In this document: positions 13,004 through 14,988 of the stretch, piece by piece | Layout: the number at the start of each line of letters is the position of its first letter | Position numbering within the stretch: position 1 is the first letter of the stretch | Assembly: GCA_019307165.1 (NCBI GenBank) | Contig: JAFDKD010000027.1 | Coordinates: forward strand, 1-14,988 | Direction of reading: 5' to 3' | Source of the DNA: Deltaproteobacteria bacterium | GTDB taxonomy: Bacteria > Desulfobacterota > DSM-4660 > Desulfatiglandales > Desulfatiglandaceae | Length of the DNA stretch: 14,988 nt | Position numbers and translations under genes: made by a program | Notes under the pieces: model-generated | What the model was told of the DNA's origin: nothing | Databases searched by the model: none | The model's input: the letters and a program-made list of their open reading frames with translations, nothing else

Positions 13004-14554
13004 ATGGACATAGAAGCCAAGATCAAGGAACTGGAAAAAAGGAACCTCGATGCGGAGCAAGGCGGCGGACCCAAGCGTATTGAACAACAGCACGCGAAAG
13101 GGAAGCTGACGGCCAGGGAACGGGTCGATTACCTCCTGGATAAAGGCAGCTTTGAGGAGGTGGATAAGTTTGTGGTTCACCGCTGCCATGATTTCGGAAT
13201 GGAGAAAGCCAAGATTCCGGGCGACGGGGTGGTCACCGGATATGGCATGATCAACGGCCGTAAGGTCTTTCTTTTTGCGCAGGATTTTACGGTCTTCGGC
13301 GGGTCCCTGAGCGGCCCGTTCGGCGAGAAGGTATGCAAGATCATGGATCTGGCCCTGAAAAACGGGGCGCCGGTGATCGGGCTTAACGATTCGGGCGGCG
13401 CCAGGATCCAGGAAGGAGTCACGAGCCTGGGCAGCTACGGGGAGATATTCAAGCGCAATGTCTGGAGTTCCGGCGTGGTCCCCCAAATTTCCGTCATCAT
13501 GGGGCCCTGCGCGGGAGGGGCCGTTTACTCGCCCGCCCTGACCGACTTCATTCTCATGGTGAAAAAGACCAGCAACATGTTCATCACCGGTCCCCAGGTC
13601 ATCAAATCGGTGACTTCCGAAGAGGTGACAGCGGAGGCGTTGGGCGGCGCCATGACTCAGAATAGCAAGAGCGGTGTGGCCCATTTTGCGGAGGATTCCG
13701 ATAAGGCCGCATTGGACCGGGTCAAGGAGATTCTGAGCTATCTTCCTCAGAATTATCGCGAGTTGCCCCCGCGGGTGGAATGCACCGACGACCCCAACCG
13801 GACAGACCCGGACCTCAAAACGATAATTCCAGCCAATCCCCGCCTGCCTTACGACATGAAGGCCATTATCCACTCGGTACTGGACAACAACGAATTTCTG
13901 GAAATCCACCGGCATTTTGCCGCCAACATGATCGTGGGTTTCGGACGTCTGAACGGGATGTCGGTGGGGATCGTGGCCAATCAACCGCGCGTCCTGGCCG
14001 GCTGTCTGGACTGCGATGCATCCGTCAAGTGCGCGCGCTTCGTGCGGACCTGCGATGCATTCAACCTTCCCGTGATCACCTTTGTGGATGTGCCCGGCTA
14101 TCTGCCCGGCGTCAACCAGGAATATGGGGGCATCATCAAGCACGGCGCCAAGATCATCTACGCCTATTCCGAGGCCACCGTGCCCAAGGTCACGTGCGTC
14201 ACGAGAAAGGCTTACGGCGGCGCCTACATTGCCATGTCGGGCAAACACCTGGGCGCGGATATCAACTATGCCTATCCGACGGCGGAGATCGCGGTGATGG
14301 GCCCGGACGGGGCGGCCAATATTATTTTCAAGAAGGAAATCGCCGAGGCGGACGATTCCGAGGCCACCAGGGCCCGGTTGGTGGACGAGTACCGGGACAA
14401 TTTCGCCAGCCCCTTCAGGGCGGCGGAACTGGGGTACATCGATCGCATCATCTTTCCGGAAAACACCCGGCCGAGACTCATCAAGGCCTTGACCATGCTT
14501 CAGGACAAGGTCGACGCCATTCCGGAGAGACGGCACGGGAACGTGCCGCTGTAG
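13004..14554 (+). CDS. pccB: acyl-CoA carboxylase carboxyltransferase (beta) subunit, propionyl-/methylmalonyl-CoA type
   Basis: This subunit moves the carboxyl group between carboxybiotin and an acyl-CoA such as propionyl-CoA, or from methylmalonyl-CoA, in cytoplasmic propionate metabolism. The 516-residue length is normal for PccB/MmdA. Both crotonase-like halves are present: N-terminal GLNDSGGARIQEG and the oxyanion segment CAGGAVYSPAL, and C-terminal VPGYLPGVNQEYGGIIKHGA, KAYGGAYIAMSGKHLGAD and AEIAVMGPDGAANIIF, ending HGNVPL. I chose ATG 13004 (MDIEAKIKELEKR), which has GGAG nine bases upstream and the usual family N-terminus; GTG 12980 would add eight residues. The carrier gene is just upstream and no biotin carboxylase is in the window. 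That fits a transcarboxylase or sodium-pumping decarboxylase as well as a carboxylase, so the symbol is tentative. Confidence 0.9.
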   Translation: MDIEAKIKELEKRNLDAEQGGGPKRIEQQHAKGKLTARERVDYLLDKGSFEEVDKFVVHRCHDFGMEKAKIPGDGVVTGYGMINGRKVFLFAQDFTVFGGSLSGPFGEKVCKIMDLALKNGAPVIGLNDSGGARIQEGVTSLGSYGEIFKRNVWSSGVVPQISVIMGPCAGGAVYSPALTDFILMVKKTSNMFITGPQVIKSVTSEEVTAEALGGAMTQNSKSGVAHFAEDSDKAALDRVKEILSYLPQNYRELPPRVECTDDPNRTDPDLKTIIPANPRLPYDMKAIIHSVLDNNEFLEIHRHFAANMIVGFGRLNGMSVGIVANQPRVLAGCLDCDASVKCARFVRTCDAFNLPVITFVDVPGYLPGVNQEYGGIIKHGAKIIYAYSEATVPKVTCVTRKAYGGAYIAMSGKHLGADINYAYPTAEIAVMGPDGAANIIFKKEIAEADDSEATRARLVDEYRDNFASPFRAAELGYIDRIIFPENTRPRLIKALTMLQDKVDAIPERRHGNVPL

Positions 14555-14613
14555 AAACCGGAAGCCGGCCCTTTTGGCTTGAAAAAAATAAAAGCCCTTC
14601 CTCGGTTAGAGGT

Positions 14614-14653
14614 TAGACCCGGCTTCGCTAAAGGGCAGCTACGCCGCGGCAAG
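14614..14653 (-). repeat. right arm of the inverted repeat flanking the carboxylase genes
   Basis: The reverse complement of this 40-base stretch reads CTTGCCGCGGCGT joined directly to a 27-base block. It matches 12578-12590 plus 12624-12650 in the opposite orientation and lacks the 33-base segment found in the left arm. Confidence 0.7.
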
Positions 14654-14685
14654 GGATCGCTTCGCTTGAGGTTGGAGGCGATTTA

Positions 14686-14700
14686 GGTGTCAGGTGTCAG
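14686..14700. repeat. short tandem repeat GGTGTCA
   Basis: GGTGTCA is repeated in direct contact, followed by GG. It is one of the slippage-like words of this spacer. Confidence 0.45.
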
Positions 14701-14851
14701 GAGAGCGAATAGCCTTTTGCCGCTGCTTTATGAAATCCTTCAACTGATTATTGGTTCCTGACCTCTGTCCTCCGCCTTCTGCCCTCCGACCGCCAAGATA
14801 AGGGCATTAGATATTGAACATTGAAGATTGAAAATTGAGCCTCTTTTCTCC

Positions 14852-14880
14852 GTCATCCCCCGCCCAAAAACGGCGGGATA
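14852..14880. repeat. palindromic dispersed-repeat copy 1 (GTCATCCCCCGCC...GGCGGGATA)
   Basis: GTCATCCCCCGCC and GGCGGGATA form an imperfect hairpin around an A-rich loop. It resembles the GTCATTCCCGC...GCGGGAAT repeats common between genes in Desulfobacterota and other proteobacteria. Confidence 0.55.
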
Positions 14881-14905
14881 ACCGATTCGCGCCCCCCTCT
14901 CTGTC

Positions 14906-14930
14906 GTCCCCGCATGAATTTGGCGGGGAC
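14906..14930. repeat. palindromic dispersed-repeat copy 2 (perfect 8 bp hairpin)
   Basis: GTCCCCGC and GCGGGGAC pair perfectly around a nine-base loop, and the copy continues into CCAG. It is a second member of the same repeat family, 26 bases after copy 1. Confidence 0.65.
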
Positions 14931-14974
14931 CCAGCATCATATCAAATCAAAATACAAATCCTTCCATTCAGGTT

Positions 14975-14988
14975 CTCTGGATTCCCGC
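14975..14988. repeat. start of a third, inverted dispersed-repeat copy, cut by the window edge
   Basis: CTCTGGATTCCCGC at the very end matches the opposite end (CTGGATTCCCGC) of the same palindromic repeat family. Only the first arm is visible. Confidence 0.45.

Larger units (their letters stand above)
14555..14988. other. non-coding spacer with dispersed-repeat remnants
   Basis: No gene is supported. The spacer holds the right arm of the inverted repeat (14614-14653), a doubled GGTGTCA word (14686-14700), a pyrimidine-rich stretch (14757-14791), a run of ATTGAA-type words (14812-14838) and three palindromic repeat copies toward the end. AAGCC/GGCTT after pccB is followed by an A-run rather than a T-run, so it is not a good plus-strand terminator. 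Confidence 0.6.

Noticed and set aside
12974..14536. 520-residue open frame on the minus strand opposite pccB
   Set aside because: It mirrors a strongly conserved carboxyltransferase gene, has no family-like motifs, and arises from codon bias of the real gene.
14563..14590. Rho-independent terminator after pccB
   Set aside because: The AAGCC/GGCTT stem is short and is followed by an A-run, not a T-run, on the coding strand.
12578..14653. Insertion sequence bounded by the inverted repeats
   Set aside because: There is no transposase between the arms, only metabolic genes; the arms fit a dispersed repeat better.

Overview
The window looks like a chromosomal segment from an anaerobic, sulfate-reducer-type bacterium (Desulfobacterota, formerly Deltaproteobacteria). 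This is an inference from four signs: a type IV pilus pilC-pilS pair behind a GEMM riboswitch, a radical-SAM/DUF2344 fusion next to RNase G, a biotin carrier plus propionyl-CoA-type carboxyltransferase pair, and intergenic DNA full of short degenerate repeats and GTC-CCCGC...GCGGGGAC hairpins. No rRNA, tRNA, transposase or CRISPR array was seen.

Layout. (A) 1-4423, plus strand: a tightly packed four-gene unit that resembles bacillithiol (low-molecular-weight thiol) biosynthesis. It holds the C-terminal part of a large PIG-L-type protein (NEW3-like plus GATase-like domains) that carries an added cyclic-nucleotide-binding domain, then bshA, a stand-alone left-handed beta-helix acyltransferase of the GlmU C-terminal type, and bshB1. 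No bshC is present in the window. (B) 4548-4784, plus strand: a small four-cysteine zinc-ribbon protein. (C) 4836-8894, minus strand: a radical SAM TIGR03960/DUF2344 fusion followed 12 bp later by RNase G. (D) 9088-12295, minus strand: promoter, GEMM-I cyclic-dinucleotide aptamer, a probable terminator/antiterminator switch, pilC, then pilS. Type IV pilus platform protein and sensor kinase synthesis would therefore answer to a cyclic dinucleotide. (E) 12296-12703: non-coding, repeat-rich DNA. (F) 12704-14554, plus strand: a short biotinyl carrier with an irregular N-terminus, then an acyl-CoA carboxylase carboxyltransferase subunit. (G) 14555-14988: non-coding DNA with several dispersed-repeat remnants.

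The points that most deserve follow-up are the riboswitch and its expression platform in front of pilC-pilS, the bacillithiol-like operon with an unexpected acyltransferase and a cNMP-binding fusion, the damaged-looking 5' end of the biotin carrier gene, and the inverted repeat that brackets the carboxylase pair.
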